NCBI RefSeq assembly: GCF_028768465.1
Contig: NZ_CP118225.1
Span: 2,027,001-2,091,000 of the forward strand
Origin: Rhodopirellula sp. P2
GTDB taxonomy: Bacteria > Planctomycetota > Planctomycetia > Pirellulales > Pirellulaceae
Length of the DNA stretch: 64,000 nucleotides
Direction: 5' to 3'
Shown: piece by piece, positions 8,625-18,491 of the stretch
Position numbering within the stretch: the stretch's first letter is position 1
How the letters are laid out: every line of letters begins with the position of its first letter
Made by a program: the position numbers and the translations under genes
Notes under the pieces: generated by a model
What the model saw: the letters and a program-made list of their open reading frames with translations, nothing else
Database searches by the model: none
Told to the model about the DNA's origin: nothing

Positions 8625-10814
8625 TTAGCCGCGGCGGCTGATGATGATCACGGGGCAGTTGGATTCCAGGGCGACTTTTCGAGTGAAGTTGCCGAAGAGC
8701 TTTCGCCGCGGTCCCAGTCGTTGAGCACCCAGGATGATCAGCCCCGCTTCGCCGGCCCGATCGACGATGGTTTTGATTGGATCGTTGCTGATCACAATCT
8801 CGCGTTCGCAGACCCGGCCCGCGTTGGCACGCGTCGTTCGGTCCAGCTCTTTGCGGATTCGTTTTTGATCGCTGCGGAGCGTGTCGGTGGGGATCACTCG
8901 CAAGAATTTCACTTGTCTTTTTTGCTCGCGAGAAAGGCTGCTGAGCAATCGCGTGAGCAAGTAATCGTGGCCGCCTCGTCCGCCGACGGGCACGAGGATC
9001 TGCTGACTCTGAGCGAGTTGCCAATCCTTCGGCGCTCGCAAGACAACGACATCGCTGGAGAGTTGTCCGAGCAAGCCTTCCAGGGGCGTGTCGCGAGCTT
9101 CCGCTGTGATTTCGCTCAGTCCCAGCAGCACGGATTGGCATTGGTGCAGGTCAGCCACCCGGGCAATCTCTTGCATCGGTTCGGGGGAAACGGTGGTCAA
9201 CGTTTCGCAGCGAACACCGAGGCTGGATGAGGCGTGCAGGATCTCGTTCATCACCGAATGAAGCTGTGCCGAAGGGCGATGGTTGGCAACCGGGTCCCAG
9301 TCCGGAGGAGCCACCACCACGGTTTGCACCAGCACGCGACCGAGCGCGGCGGGGACCAAGGTGTCTGCCAACGCGATCATCGCGCGAGCGTTGTTGGGGT
9401 TGGCGATGGGAACCAGCACCAAAGGTGAGTTGCCACGCAGTCGCGAGAGTTCGGGATGGCTGGCCATGTTCGACACGTCCGTCAAACGGGCTCGCCGAGC
9501 AAACAAGGATAGAAACAGCACACCACCCAGAGCCAGCCACATGACGGCAATGATTCCGGCTTCGGGAACCGCGATGCCTTGGAACACAGCCAACGCCAAG
9601 CACGCCGCGCCGCCAATCACAGGCACAACTGGATAGCCAGGGACTCGAAACGGCGGCGGAGCGATGACACAGCGTTGACGTACCAGGATGGACAGCCAAT
9701 GAGCGATCGCAAACGTCACCAAGAAGATCAGGCTGGACGCGGCACCAGCGGCCGCGAGATTGGGCAAGATCTGGATCAACAGACAAACCAGTGCGATCGT
9801 GACCAGCACGGAAACCCAAGGCGAATTGGATCCTGAAGCGAGACGACTGAGAGCGGCCGGCAACGTGTTGTCTCGCGACATCGCCAGGGCAATTCGCGAG
9901 GCGGCAAACAGGTTGGCTTGTAGCGCCGAGAACATCGAAAGCACCGCCGCGATCAATACCAACCAATAGCCCGTGGCGCCGAGGTAGTGGCGTGCGGCGA
10001 GTGCGACAACGGCCTCGGGATCTGACGCTGCCAGTTCGCGAATGTTTTGGGAACTGTCGGTGCCCACCGTGGTGAGCACAAACAGCAGTGGCAGATAGAT
10101 CAGCAACGCAATCACCAGCGACAGCAGCATCGCTCGCGGGATGTTCTTGGTTGGTTCGCGAACTTCACCGCCGACCGCCGCGATCAAATCAAACCCTTGA
10201 AGTGCGATGAAGCTGTACCCCATCGCCTGAATCAACCCGGTCCATCCCGAGGCTAGAAACGGCCGCAGTTCCTGAGTGGTCTTGAGCACCGATTGTTCGC
10301 TCAGTGCCCAGAACCCACCGACGATCAAGACCGAAAAGACCGCTACTTTGGCGACGTTGATCCAAGCACCTCCGCCCGACGAGCGGAACGTCATCATCGC
10401 TCCGATCCCAATGGTCGTGGCGATGGAAACCGCAGGGACGCTCCAGGGTTCATTCAGCCAAGGCGGAACGGCACCCTGGGTCGAGTACAGTTCGCTCATC
10501 AAGAGCGTCGCGAAACTGCCAAAGCCGATTGCGTAGAGGACCGCGGCGACGATCGAAGCGAACCACACGACCCAGCCCACCGTGAAGGCGGATTCGACCG
10601 AGAGGACTTTGCGGCTGAAGGTGTAAGTCCCGCCTGACTCAGGGAACTTGGACGCCATCTCCGCGAAACTGAGCGCCGTCAGAATCGCGATGACGCCGTT
10701 GAGTCCAAACGCCAAGATCGCGGACGGCCCCGTGGTGGCAAATGCGACTCCTGCAAGAGCGAGGATCCCGCCGCCAACGATTGCGCCCACACCGACGCTG
10801 GTGGCACCGAACAA
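8625..10814 (-). CDS. APC-family amino acid permease with C-terminal UspA domains
   Basis: A 729-residue membrane transporter. Residues 1 to about 440 form an APC-superfamily permease (FGATSVGVGAIVGGGILALA at the start, then about twelve hydrophobic helices). Two universal-stress-protein domains follow: SPLVLVPIANP from about 460, and QQILVPVGGRGGHD from about 605, ending GAQRLGPRRKLFGNFTRK and CPVIIISRRG. The last stretch matches the UspA nucleotide loop except that the final G-S/T is G-N. APC-UspA fusions are known in other bacteria; the soluble domains are thought to regulate transport. The frame has no ATG near the start: TTG at 10814 is used here, and the LGLFGATSVG alignment could allow a slightly earlier start before the in-frame stop about 65 bases upstream. 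Confidence 0.9.
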   Translation of the reverse strand: MFGATSVGVGAIVGGGILALAGVAFATTGPSAILAFGLNGVIAILTALSFAEMASKFPESGGTYTFSRKVLSVESAFTVGWVVWFASIVAAVLYAIGFGSFATLLMSELYSTQGAVPPWLNEPWSVPAVSIATTIGIGAMMTFRSSGGGAWINVAKVAVFSVLIVGGFWALSEQSVLKTTQELRPFLASGWTGLIQAMGYSFIALQGFDLIAAVGGEVREPTKNIPRAMLLSLVIALLIYLPLLFVLTTVGTDSSQNIRELAASDPEAVVALAARHYLGATGYWLVLIAAVLSMFSALQANLFAASRIALAMSRDNTLPAALSRLASGSNSPWVSVLVTIALVCLLIQILPNLAAAGAASSLIFLVTFAIAHWLSILVRQRCVIAPPPFRVPGYPVVPVIGGAACLALAVFQGIAVPEAGIIAVMWLALGGVLFLSLFARRARLTDVSNMASHPELSRLRGNSPLVLVPIANPNNARAMIALADTLVPAALGRVLVQTVVVAPPDWDPVANHRPSAQLHSVMNEILHASSSLGVRCETLTTVSPEPMQEIARVADLHQCQSVLLGLSEITAEARDTPLEGLLGQLSSDVVVLRAPKDWQLAQSQQILVPVGGRGGHDYLLTRLLSSLSREQKRQVKFLRVIPTDTLRSDQKRIRKELDRTTRANAGRVCEREIVISNDPIKTIVDRAGEAGLIILGAQRLGPRRKLFGNFTRKVALESNCPVIIISRRG

Positions 10815-10872
10815 ACCGAGATGGCGATTGACAGCGATGATGCATTCCAGCGATGGAAATGAAGATCAATTC

Positions 10873-11010
10873 GTAGCGAAAGTCGTCAAGACTTTCGGCG
10901 ACTCAAGGTGCAAGACGAAACTCTTGACGAGTTTCGCTACGTCAGCAAAACGAAACTCTTGACGAGTTTCGCTACGTCAGCAAAACGAAACTCTTGATGA
11001 GTTTCGCTAC
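10873..11010. repeat. Palindromic element with a 35-bp arm repeated three times
   Basis: Starts GTAGCGAAAGTCGTCAAGAC at 10873. Then CGAAACTC-TTGAC-GAGTTTCG followed by CTACGTCAGCAAAA occurs at 10916, 10951 and 10986, exactly 35 bases apart; the third copy reads TTGAT. Each copy is itself a hairpin. The outer ends GTAGCGAAA and TTTCGCTAC are inverse, making a large inverted repeat. It lies between the aspS stop and the permease start, both on the minus strand. A single-copy version is at 28925. Confidence 0.9.
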
Positions 11011-11062
11011 GTGAGTCGGGGGCGTGGTGTGCGAGCCCTGGCCTTTTCTGGCCTGGCTTCGA

Positions 11063-12841
11063 TCAAGTCTTGGCCGATACCGTTCGCAGGTGCAGTTCGT
11101 TGAGTTGATCCGCGTCCACTTCGCCCGGAGCACCGGTCATCATGTCGGCGGCCTTTTGCGTTTTGGGGAACGCGATCACTTCGCGGATGTTTTCGAGACC
11201 TGCGAACAGCATCACCCAGCGGTCGACGCCCAAGGCGATCCCGCCGTGTGGAGGTGCACCAAATCGCAACGCGTCGAGCAGGAAGCCGAAGCGATCGCGA
11301 GCGGTTTCTTCGTCCATGCCCAGCAGTTCAAACACTTGCGATTGAACTTTGCTGTCGTGAATTCGGATGGTTCCACCGCCTGCTTCCGATCCGTTGATGA
11401 CCAAGTCATAGGCTTGGGCACGGCACTTCTCAGGCGACTCTGTCAGCAGAGGCAGGTCTTCTTCGAGGGGAGCGGTGAAGGGGTGGTGCATGGCGACGTA
11501 GCGGCCGGCCTCTTCATCCTTTTCGAACATCGGGAACTCGGTCACCCAGCTGCAGTTGAGCATGCCATCTTCGTAGAGTTTCAGCTCCACCGCCAATCGC
11601 TTGCGAAGACCCGACAGGCCTTTGCAGGTGACTTCCCAGGTGTCGGCCAAGAACATCAGCAAGTCGCCGGGTTCGCCGCCCATCAGTTCTTTGATTTCAG
11701 CCAAGTGTTCCGGCTCAAAGTTTTTCGCGATTGGGCTCCAAAGTGTCCCGTCATCTTCGACGCGGAACCATGCCAAGCCTTTGGCGCCGAAGTCCTGCTG
11801 AACAAACGTGGTCAGTTCGTCGATTTGGCGTCGCGAGAATTTGAGGGCGGCGTCTTTGACATTGATGCCACGGACGAAGTTGCCCGCGTCGGCGGTCCCG
11901 CGGAAAACACGGAAGTCCGTTTTGGCGGCCACCGAAGTCACATCGACGATTTCCAAGCCGAAACGCAAATCAGGCGCGTCCGAACCGAAGCGACGCATGG
12001 CTTCCGCGTAGGTCATGCGAGGCAGCGGCAGCGAGATGTCTTTGCCCAACACCTGTTTTGCAGTCTTGGCGACCAAGCCATCGATCAAACCGATGATGTC
12101 TTCTGAGTCGACAAAGGACATTTCCAGGTCGAGCTGCGTGAATTCAGGTTGGCGGTCAGCTCGCAGGTCTTCGTCGCGGAAGCACTTGGCGACTTGGATG
12201 TAACGGTCGAAACCGGCGACCATCAAGATTTGTTTGTAAAGCTGCGGCGATTGAGGCAACGCGTAGAAGTTGCTGGGGTGCACGCGGCTGGGGACCAGGT
12301 AATCGCGAGCTCCTTCGGGTGTGCTGCGGCCGAGGATGGGCGTTTCGACGTCGATGAAATCGTGCTCGGCGAAGTAGTCCCGCATGCACTTGATGATTTC
12401 GCTGCGGCGGATGAGCGCCTGCTGCATTTCTTTGCGGCGAAGGTCCAGGAAGCGGTACTTCAGACGCAAGTCTTCGCCCGGCAAGTCGGCCTGGCCGGGA
12501 GTGAAGGGAGGTGTTTCCGAGGCCGAAAGGATTTCGAAGTGTTCGCTGCGAACTTCGATTTCGCCAGTCTCCAGTTTCGCGTTGGTTTTGCCTTCCAGGC
12601 GATCTGCGACGACGCCGCGGATCAGAACCACGCTCTCATTGGGCACATGGCCGGCTTGTTTGATCAGGGATTCGCCCGCTTCGGGTGGTCCGATGACGAC
12701 CTGGGTGAGCCCGTACCGATCCCGCAAGTCAATGAAAACCGCTCCGCCGTGGTCTCGTTTGCTGTCCACCCATCCGCACAGGGTCACGGGGGAGCCGACG
12801 TCAGATTTGCGAAGCGCGCCGCAGGTGTGGGTTCGTAACAC
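11063..12841 (-). CDS. aspS: Aspartate--tRNA ligase
   Basis: Charges tRNA-Asp. At 592 residues, with GTG start giving MLRTHTCGAL, it is full length for the bacterial type. The N-terminal OB-fold anticodon domain (GWVDSKRDHGGAVFIDLRDR) comes first, then the class II catalytic core: FIDVETPILGRSTPEGARDY, QSPQLYKQILMV, and FRDEDLRADRQPEFTQLD (motif 2). A GAD insertion lies in the middle, and the motif 3 region GGIALGVDRWVMLFAG is near the end. Whether it also charges tRNA-Asn cannot be decided here; no GatCAB gene is in the window. Confidence 0.97.
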   Translation of the reverse strand: MLRTHTCGALRKSDVGSPVTLCGWVDSKRDHGGAVFIDLRDRYGLTQVVIGPPEAGESLIKQAGHVPNESVVLIRGVVADRLEGKTNAKLETGEIEVRSEHFEILSASETPPFTPGQADLPGEDLRLKYRFLDLRRKEMQQALIRRSEIIKCMRDYFAEHDFIDVETPILGRSTPEGARDYLVPSRVHPSNFYALPQSPQLYKQILMVAGFDRYIQVAKCFRDEDLRADRQPEFTQLDLEMSFVDSEDIIGLIDGLVAKTAKQVLGKDISLPLPRMTYAEAMRRFGSDAPDLRFGLEIVDVTSVAAKTDFRVFRGTADAGNFVRGINVKDAALKFSRRQIDELTTFVQQDFGAKGLAWFRVEDDGTLWSPIAKNFEPEHLAEIKELMGGEPGDLLMFLADTWEVTCKGLSGLRKRLAVELKLYEDGMLNCSWVTEFPMFEKDEEAGRYVAMHHPFTAPLEEDLPLLTESPEKCRAQAYDLVINGSEAGGGTIRIHDSKVQSQVFELLGMDEETARDRFGFLLDALRFGAPPHGGIALGVDRWVMLFAGLENIREVIAFPKTQKAADMMTGAPGEVDADQLNELHLRTVSAKT

Positions 12842-13041
12842 GGGTCGAAATCAAAGGGTTCGAGGGGAAGGATGCAACGGAACGACCGATCAAGTGCTGA
12901 CGGACGGCTCCAGAAATTCGCGAAAACGAACCGCAAAGGATACGCGATCGTGGCCCATTCGTAAGTGGGACAATTTTCCCGCTTTCCACTTATTGGGGGG
13001 GGAAGGGGCGATTGGCTGCTCGCAGATTGGTTTTCGAGCCG

Positions 13042-13782
13042 TTATCGCAAGTGGCGGTTGAGGTGCTGGCAGGCCATCGAGTTCAGCAACAGCGCGAGCT
13101 CGGGGTCGTAGCGATGGCCTTCGTCTCGCATGAAGGCGTGCTCGCCGTTGAACTCGTGCCAGGAAAAGCTGACTCCCGCGGCCGTCATCGCGTCGTGGAT
13201 CATCCGGCGGCCTTCGACGGGAATGTGTGGGTCTTGGCGTCCCCAGATCATCATCATCTCGGCTTGGATTTCTGGGATGCGATCGAGGCTGTCGTCGTGC
13301 ATGCCTTTGCCCAGGCTTCGTTTGTGGATGTCGGTGGCGTAAAAGCACACCCCGGCTTTGACTTCCTCGTTCATGGCCGCCCGAAAGGCGAGGTGCCCGC
13401 CCAGGCAAATGCCCACCGTGCCGACTTGCCCGGTGCAGTCTTCGTCCCTGCCGAAAAAGTCGATCACGGATCGAGCATCCGCGTCGTAGGCGGCGATCGC
13501 TTTTTCAACTTTCAGTTGGTTGCCGCGGTCGGTGCCCTCTTTGTCGTACGCAAACGCTTCGCCCAGTTCGGTGTACTCGTGGTAGACATCGGGGACGGCG
13601 ACCAACAAACCGTGCCCCGCCAGAACCGCGGCCGTCCGGGCGATCGGCGCGGTCATCTGGTAGATCTCGCTGTACAGGATCACACCGGGGTAGCGACCGG
13701 GACCGTCCGGGCGAAACAGATGGGTCCGCATCGGACCGGTGGGCGTGTCGAGATCAACGTGGGTGGGGGCTTGGATTCGCAT
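13042..13782 (-). CDS. Dienelactone hydrolase family protein
   Basis: An alpha/beta hydrolase of about 246 residues from the ATG at 13782 (the frame extends to 13899, but the extra 39 residues do not look like this family). The catalytic Cys sits in GICLGG, the Asp in WGRQDPHIP and the His in EHAFMRDEG, matching the Cys-Asp-His triad of dienelactone hydrolases. No signal peptide from this start, so probably cytoplasmic. Substrate unknown; no chlorocatechol genes are nearby. It is transcribed away from the CAP gene, with their starts about 240 bases apart. Confidence 0.87.
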   Translation of the reverse strand: MRIQAPTHVDLDTPTGPMRTHLFRPDGPGRYPGVILYSEIYQMTAPIARTAAVLAGHGLLVAVPDVYHEYTELGEAFAYDKEGTDRGNQLKVEKAIAAYDADARSVIDFFGRDEDCTGQVGTVGICLGGHLAFRAAMNEEVKAGVCFYATDIHKRSLGKGMHDDSLDRIPEIQAEMMMIWGRQDPHIPVEGRRMIHDAMTAAGVSFSWHEFNGEHAFMRDEGHRYDPELALLLNSMACQHLNRHLR

Positions 13783-14019
13783 GTTGAGTTCGTGCCGTGT
13801 CAAATCAGTGGAGGGCAAACCGAAGGGGCGCCGGTGACCAGGATGGCGAGAGGTTTTACCAGTTTGACGAAGATTGTGCTGAATCGTTGCTCGTTTCAAT
13901 CGGCGTCATGGTGAAATGGGCATGGCGATTGCATTCCCTTGCTCGATGACGAGCGAGAGTGGACCCGCCGGTGCAAGTCGCTTTGGGGGATGGTTTGGTT
14001 TCTTACAAGGAGTGATGCA

Positions 14020-14754
14020 GTGCGTGGATGGTTGATAACCGGATGGTTGTTTGTCAGTCCGCTGATGGCTCAAGAGGAGGCCGCGACGGTTGCGGTTGAT
14101 TCAAAAAAGGATGGCCAGATGGTCACTCAAGTTGAAAAGGCGATCGTCAAACAGATCAACGACTACCGTGTCGAAAAGAAGCTCGGTCGGTTGGAGGTGA
14201 ACGACGAGTTGCAGGCAACCGCGAAGAAGTTGGCGGAGTTCATGGCTGAATCGGGCAAGTACGGTCATCACGCGGATGGCAAGACGCCGGCGGAGCGTGC
14301 CGAGGCGGCGGGATACGAGTACTGCGTCGTGAGAGAGAACATTGCCTATCGCACCAACACGGAGGAAGTCACCGCGGAGAGTTTGATGGACATCTTTGTT
14401 CAGGGATGGATTGATTCACCGCCGCACCATGAGAACATCGTGGCCAAACACATCACGCAAACGGGGGCGGCTGTCGCGACCGCCGATCAAACGACTTACT
14501 ACGCGGTTCACCTGTTTGGTCGACCCAAGTCAGCCCAGATTGAGATCTCGGTGCTGAATCGATCGGGCAAAGCCCAGACTCTGTCGATCGAGACCAATGA
14601 AAGTGTCGATGAAATTGAGATGCCATCACGGACGACCGTGAGCATGAAGCGTTGCTTTCCGACCACGTTCCGAATCGATGGCTTGGATGCGAAGACGGTG
14701 GACAAGTCGTCGGAATTGATTTTGACCGAGGAAGGTTGGGAAGTGGCGGAGTGA
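14020..14754 (+). CDS. Secreted CAP/SCP-domain protein
   Basis: The frame opens at 13939, but the GTG at 14020 is the likely start. AAGGAG lies 7 bases upstream, and the product begins with a short signal peptide (MRGWLITGWLFVSPLMAQE), giving 244 residues. The CAP domain follows: NDYRVEKKLGRLEVNDELQ, GHHADGKTPAERAEAAGY, ENIAYRTN, and SPPHHENIV, with conserved His and Glu residues in the usual order. Bacterial CAP proteins are extracytoplasmic and mostly of unknown activity. The last 60 residues form a beta-rich tail with no recognised family. Array 2 lies downstream. Confidence 0.88.
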   Translation: MRGWLITGWLFVSPLMAQEEAATVAVDSKKDGQMVTQVEKAIVKQINDYRVEKKLGRLEVNDELQATAKKLAEFMAESGKYGHHADGKTPAERAEAAGYEYCVVRENIAYRTNTEEVTAESLMDIFVQGWIDSPPHHENIVAKHITQTGAAVATADQTTYYAVHLFGRPKSAQIEISVLNRSGKAQTLSIETNESVDEIEMPSRTTVSMKRCFPTTFRIDGLDAKTVDKSSELILTEEGWEVAE

Positions 14755-14918
14755 ATCTCCGCCCTGCCCTGCCCCTGCGAAACGCTGCGGCGAAAAGAGG
14801 CTTTTGGTTTTGCGGGGGCGATCAGGGAATGGTCGTCAGTTGCGAGCGACTTTCTAGGCTCGGATGGGAAAGCTGTGTCACCCCGTTGGGGCTTTGGATG
14901 TTTGAGTGGTTCATGGTT

Positions 14919-14938
14919 CCGGGGCCTGACGGCCCCGG
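14919..14938. terminator. GC-rich hairpin downstream of the CAP gene
   Basis: Perfect 8-bp stem CCGGGGCC-TGAC-GGCCCCGG, 165 bases after the CAP stop and just before array 2. No T-run follows, so it is at best a pause or 3'-end-protection structure. The rest of 14755-14960 shows only a short GC-rich motif at 14759. Confidence 0.4.
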
Positions 14939-14959
14939 CAATGGATCTGTCGCCCCTTC

Positions 14960-15905
14960 GGGCCTTGTTGGGTGGCGACGAGGCCTGGCCGTTGAGGGCT
15001 GCCCGGCGGAACAGTTGAGACAACTGTTCTACTCTGGCCTCGTTCTCCTCGCCCCGGACGGGGCCGACTTTGGAAACAGAGTAGAACATTTGTCCCCAAA
15101 TGTTTGCGTGGGCCGTTGCTGTCGTCGAGTCGCGTGGCGCGGACGGTTGGCAATGGGTTGGGGGCGATGAGGCTTGGCCGTTGAGGGCTGCCCGGCGGAA
15201 CAGTTGAGACAACTGTTCTACTCTGGCCTCGTTCTCCTCGCCCCGGACGGGGCCGACTTGGTTAGCTCGGGGCGGAAGCCCCGAGACATTGGACGCAAAT
15301 ACAAGAGGTCGCCCCGGATGGGGCCGTCGTTGCTGTCGTCGCGTCGCGTGACGCGGACGGTTGGCAGTGGGTTGGTTGCGATGAGGCTTGGCCTTTGAGG
15401 GCTGCTCGGCGGAACAGTTGAGACAACTGTTCTACTCTGGCCTCGTTCTCCTCGCCCCGGACGGGGCCGACTTGGTTAGCTCGGGGCGGAAGCCCCGAGA
15501 CATTGGACGCTACAAAAGGTCGCCCCGGATGGGGCCGTCGTTGCTGTCGTCGCGTCGCGTGACGCGGACGGTTGGCAATGGGGTGGGGGCGATGAGGCTT
15601 GGCCTTTGAGGGCTGCTCGGCGGAACAGTTGAGACAACTGTTCTACTCTGGCCTCGTTCTCCTCGCCCCGGACGGGGCCGACTTTGGAAACAGAGTAGAA
15701 CATTTGTCCCCAAATGTTTGCGTGGGCCGTTGCTGTCGTCGCGTCGCGTGACGCGGACGGTTGGCAATGGGTTGGGTGGCGACGAGGCCCGGCCGTTGAG
15801 GGCTGCCCGACGGAACAGTTGAGACAACTGTTCTACTCTGGCCTCGCGGTCCTTGCCCCGGACGGGGCCAACTTCATTCGCTCGGGGTGGAAGCCTCGAG
15901 TCAAC
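14960..15905. repeat. Tandem mosaic array of palindromic units (array 2)
   Basis: Five units of the same family as array 1 and in the same orientation, with TTGAGGGCTGC at 14992, 15181, 15395, 15606 and 15795. Short (about 189) and long (about 211-214) units both occur. Differences from array 1 (CTCGTTCTCCTCG for CTCGCGGTCCTCG, and GCTCGGCGG for GCCCGACGG in some units) show the two arrays have been homogenised separately. It fills the space between the CAP gene (+) and yidC (-), ending a few bases from the yidC stop. Confidence 0.93.
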
Positions 15906-15911
15906 AGCCCG

Positions 15912-18386
15912 CTAGCGGCGCTTTTTGTTGCCGGGTTTGCCGGACTTCCCGGATGGTGGCCGTTTGCGGTCTTTGGGCAGCGGGGCGGCTTCTTCTTCCG
16001 GTGTCCCCAATCGCTCGCGGAGTCGGTCGGCCATCGTTTTCGGTTTGCTGTCGGAGTTTTTCTTTCCATTGGCACCCGCAGCATTGTTGACTTTGCCATC
16101 GACCGTGCCGCCACCCTGCAGTGTCGCCGGGTCAAAGTGTGGCTTGGACGGAAGCGTCTTTTTCACCAAGACTCGTTCGCCGATGCCCCACAGACTGCTG
16201 GTGATGAAGTAGATGCACAAACCAGCGGGCACGCGGAAGAAGAACAGGCCCATGACCAAGGTCATGTAGTTCATCATCTTCTGCGTCATTGCAGTCTGCT
16301 CATCCGTTGCCGGTGGCATGAACATCTTTTGCTGAGCCAGGAACAACGAGACCACAATCATCGGCAGGATGTTGAAGTACGGACCCAGCCAACCGGTGCC
16401 CCGGCCTCCCAGGTAATCCCAAATCCAATCGCCCCAGTAATACATCATGTCGGGAGCGGCCAGGTTGGACGCCCAGGTCGTCCACGACGCAAACGCGGCT
16501 TGTCGCAGTTCGATGTCCACCGACAGGGTTCGGTACAGGCCAATGAAAATGGGCAACTGCAGGAACATCGGGGCACAGCCCGCCATCGGATTGAACCCGA
16601 CACGTTGTTGCAGTTCCCGTTGGGCTCGAACGCGAGCTTCCATATCGTCTTTGTGCTTCTCGGCAATCTTCTTCAGTTCAGGTGCCAGCTCTTGCATGCG
16701 TTGAGCGTTGATCGCCGCTTTTCGCGAAAGCGGGAACATCAGACCACGCACACACAGCGTCAGCAGCACGATTGCCAACGCGTAGTTGCCGACGTTGGAG
16801 AACAGGTGCAGCAGGCCGCCGAGAGGTTTGGCGACAAACGAGAACCAACCGTAGTAGATGCAATCACCCAAGCCGTAGGCTTCCATCACGTCGGGTTGTT
16901 TGGGACCGGCGAACAATCGCAGGGATTGTTTCAGGGACGATCCCGGGGGCACATCGGCGATGGCACTGTCCAGGTAGAAGCTGGCGTTGACCGCGCGTTC
17001 TTTGTTGTCTGGAACAGCATTGGGATCGGCGATGATATTCGCGGCGGCACGGCGGAACGTCTTCAGTGATGCTTGGCCTTCCGGGGGCAGCATCGCGACG
17101 GTGAAGTACTGCGCGTCGACGCCGATGTAGCTCAGGTCGCGAGCCGGTGGAGCGGAATCGGGGGCAAATAACGTTTGGTCGTTCGCTTCGGATTCATTCT
17201 TGGCCCGTTTTAGCAACGCGTATCCCGAGACCAGTTCGTGGCCTTCTGCGGTGGTCTTGTAGACGACATCGCGAGCGGCTGAACCGCCCCAGTTGGGACT
17301 GATCTTGTTGCTGTACCACCAACCTTCCAGCGTGATGCCATTGGCACCTTCGATTCGGTAAGCCAGTTCTTGAGCTTCCTCGGCACGGTTGTCGATTTGA
17401 ACATCCATGTCCAGTGAGTAGCTGTCTGGCTTCAGCGAGTAAGTTCGTTGCAGCCCCACCGATTTGCCCGAGGCAGGCTTCATCTCGGAATCGGACAGTT
17501 GCAGTTGGTAGGAAATTTGGTCGCCGTTCTGAGAGGCGTCCCAAATCAGGTCCCCTGTGTCGACCATGCCTTCGATGGTGTTCTCACCCGATTGGATTTC
17601 GCGTCGACCGACGCGGCCCACGGTCAGCAGGCATGACAGTCGAGAGAGGTTGCCTTCGATCTCGTCGTCGCCACCGTGCTCGGCCAAGCGAACCAGGTCC
17701 AAGGGGTGCTCGGACAAGGTGGTTTTGAATTCGATCGACTTTTCGTTTCGCAGAACCGTGACCGTGGCGTCTTCCCCCGGTTTGGTTTCCAGCATTGCTT
17801 CCCGCAGCATCGACAGGTTGTTGACGTTGGTGCCGTTGAAACCGGTGATGATGTCGCCTGGCTTCAGGCCGCCTTGCACACTCGAGGCCGTCGCCAAATC
17901 AGCGGGGGTGCCGGGGCCGACCACGTTGACTCGGATGCCGAGGTCGGTGGCGGCGGGATCCGCAGCCAGGTAACCGAGATAACCCGAGCGAACGTCGACG
18001 CGTCGATACTTCAGGCGACCGTTTTCTTTTCGTTCGGTCAGTTCAATTCGTTCGATGCCACCGCCGCGGCTGTTCAGAGTGACCAACATCACGTAGCCAC
18101 TGGCTGGGTCCATTGAACCGAGCGTTGACCAGGTGGGCGAGTCGGGACGCGCGATCGCATCGGCATCCTCCGGGGCCAGTTCACTGTCCCCGGGCGCATC
18201 CGGGTCCGTGTCGGCCACCAAGTTCTCCGCCGATTCGACGGTTTCGCCATCGATTTCGGCGACCACGTCTTCCTCGGGGGGCAGTGGTGGCGCGAACATG
18301 GTCCGGAGGGACATGTAGATCAGGAAAAACGCCATCGACGAGAGGATGAACGAAAAGAGTCGGCGTTCCACAGAAATGTCGGCCAA
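15912..18386 (-). CDS. yidC: Membrane protein insertase YidC with a PDZ-like insert
   Basis: Inserts proteins into the inner membrane, alone or with Sec. 824 residues from a TTG start, against about 550 for most Gram-negative YidC. One membrane helix lies at residues 11-30, then an acidic linker. Residues about 147-226 look like a PDZ domain: [31 protein letters not shown], then a strand ending EFKTTL. The usual periplasmic beta-domain follows ([18 protein letters not shown]). The C-terminal core has the family's five helices, with [20 protein letters not shown] and [20 protein letters not shown], and ends in a basic tail ([11 protein letters not shown]) typical of ribosome-contacting YidC tails. 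The window shows no rnpA or rpmH beside it. Confidence 0.95.
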   Translation of the reverse strand: MADISVERRLFSFILSSMAFFLIYMSLRTMFAPPLPPEEDVVAEIDGETVESAENLVADTDPDAPGDSELAPEDADAIARPDSPTWSTLGSMDPASGYVMLVTLNSRGGGIERIELTERKENGRLKYRRVDVRSGYLGYLAADPAATDLGIRVNVVGPGTPADLATASSVQGGLKPGDIITGFNGTNVNNLSMLREAMLETKPGEDATVTVLRNEKSIEFKTTLSEHPLDLVRLAEHGGDDEIEGNLSRLSCLLTVGRVGRREIQSGENTIEGMVDTGDLIWDASQNGDQISYQLQLSDSEMKPASGKSVGLQRTYSLKPDSYSLDMDVQIDNRAEEAQELAYRIEGANGITLEGWWYSNKISPNWGGSAARDVVYKTTAEGHELVSGYALLKRAKNESEANDQTLFAPDSAPPARDLSYIGVDAQYFTVAMLPPEGQASLKTFRRAAANIIADPNAVPDNKERAVNASFYLDSAIADVPPGSSLKQSLRLFAGPKQPDVMEAYGLGDCIYYGWFSFVAKPLGGLLHLFSNVGNYALAIVLLTLCVRGLMFPLSRKAAINAQRMQELAPELKKIAEKHKDDMEARVRAQRELQQRVGFNPMAGCAPMFLQLPIFIGLYRTLSVDIELRQAAFASWTTWASNLAAPDMMYYWGDWIWDYLGGRGTGWLGPYFNILPMIVVSLFLAQQKMFMPPATDEQTAMTQKMMNYMTLVMGLFFFRVPAGLCIYFITSSLWGIGERVLVKKTLPSKPHFDPATLQGGGTVDGKVNNAAGANGKKNSDSKPKTMADRLRERLGTPEEEAAPLPKDRKRPPSGKSGKPGNKKRR

Positions 18387-18491
18387 TCAGAAGGGAGGCG
18401 GGTGAGGAAGCCCGCTATTCTTGCCGCCCGACGCGTTCTTGAAAAGCCAAACTCATTGCGCGGAGCAGCCGAGAGGCTCAAAAACGCGGCC

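Noticed and set aside
11024-12106. Plus-strand frame of 360 residues over aspS
   Set aside because: Complete overlap with the well-supported aspartyl-tRNA synthetase; composition typical of a shadow frame.
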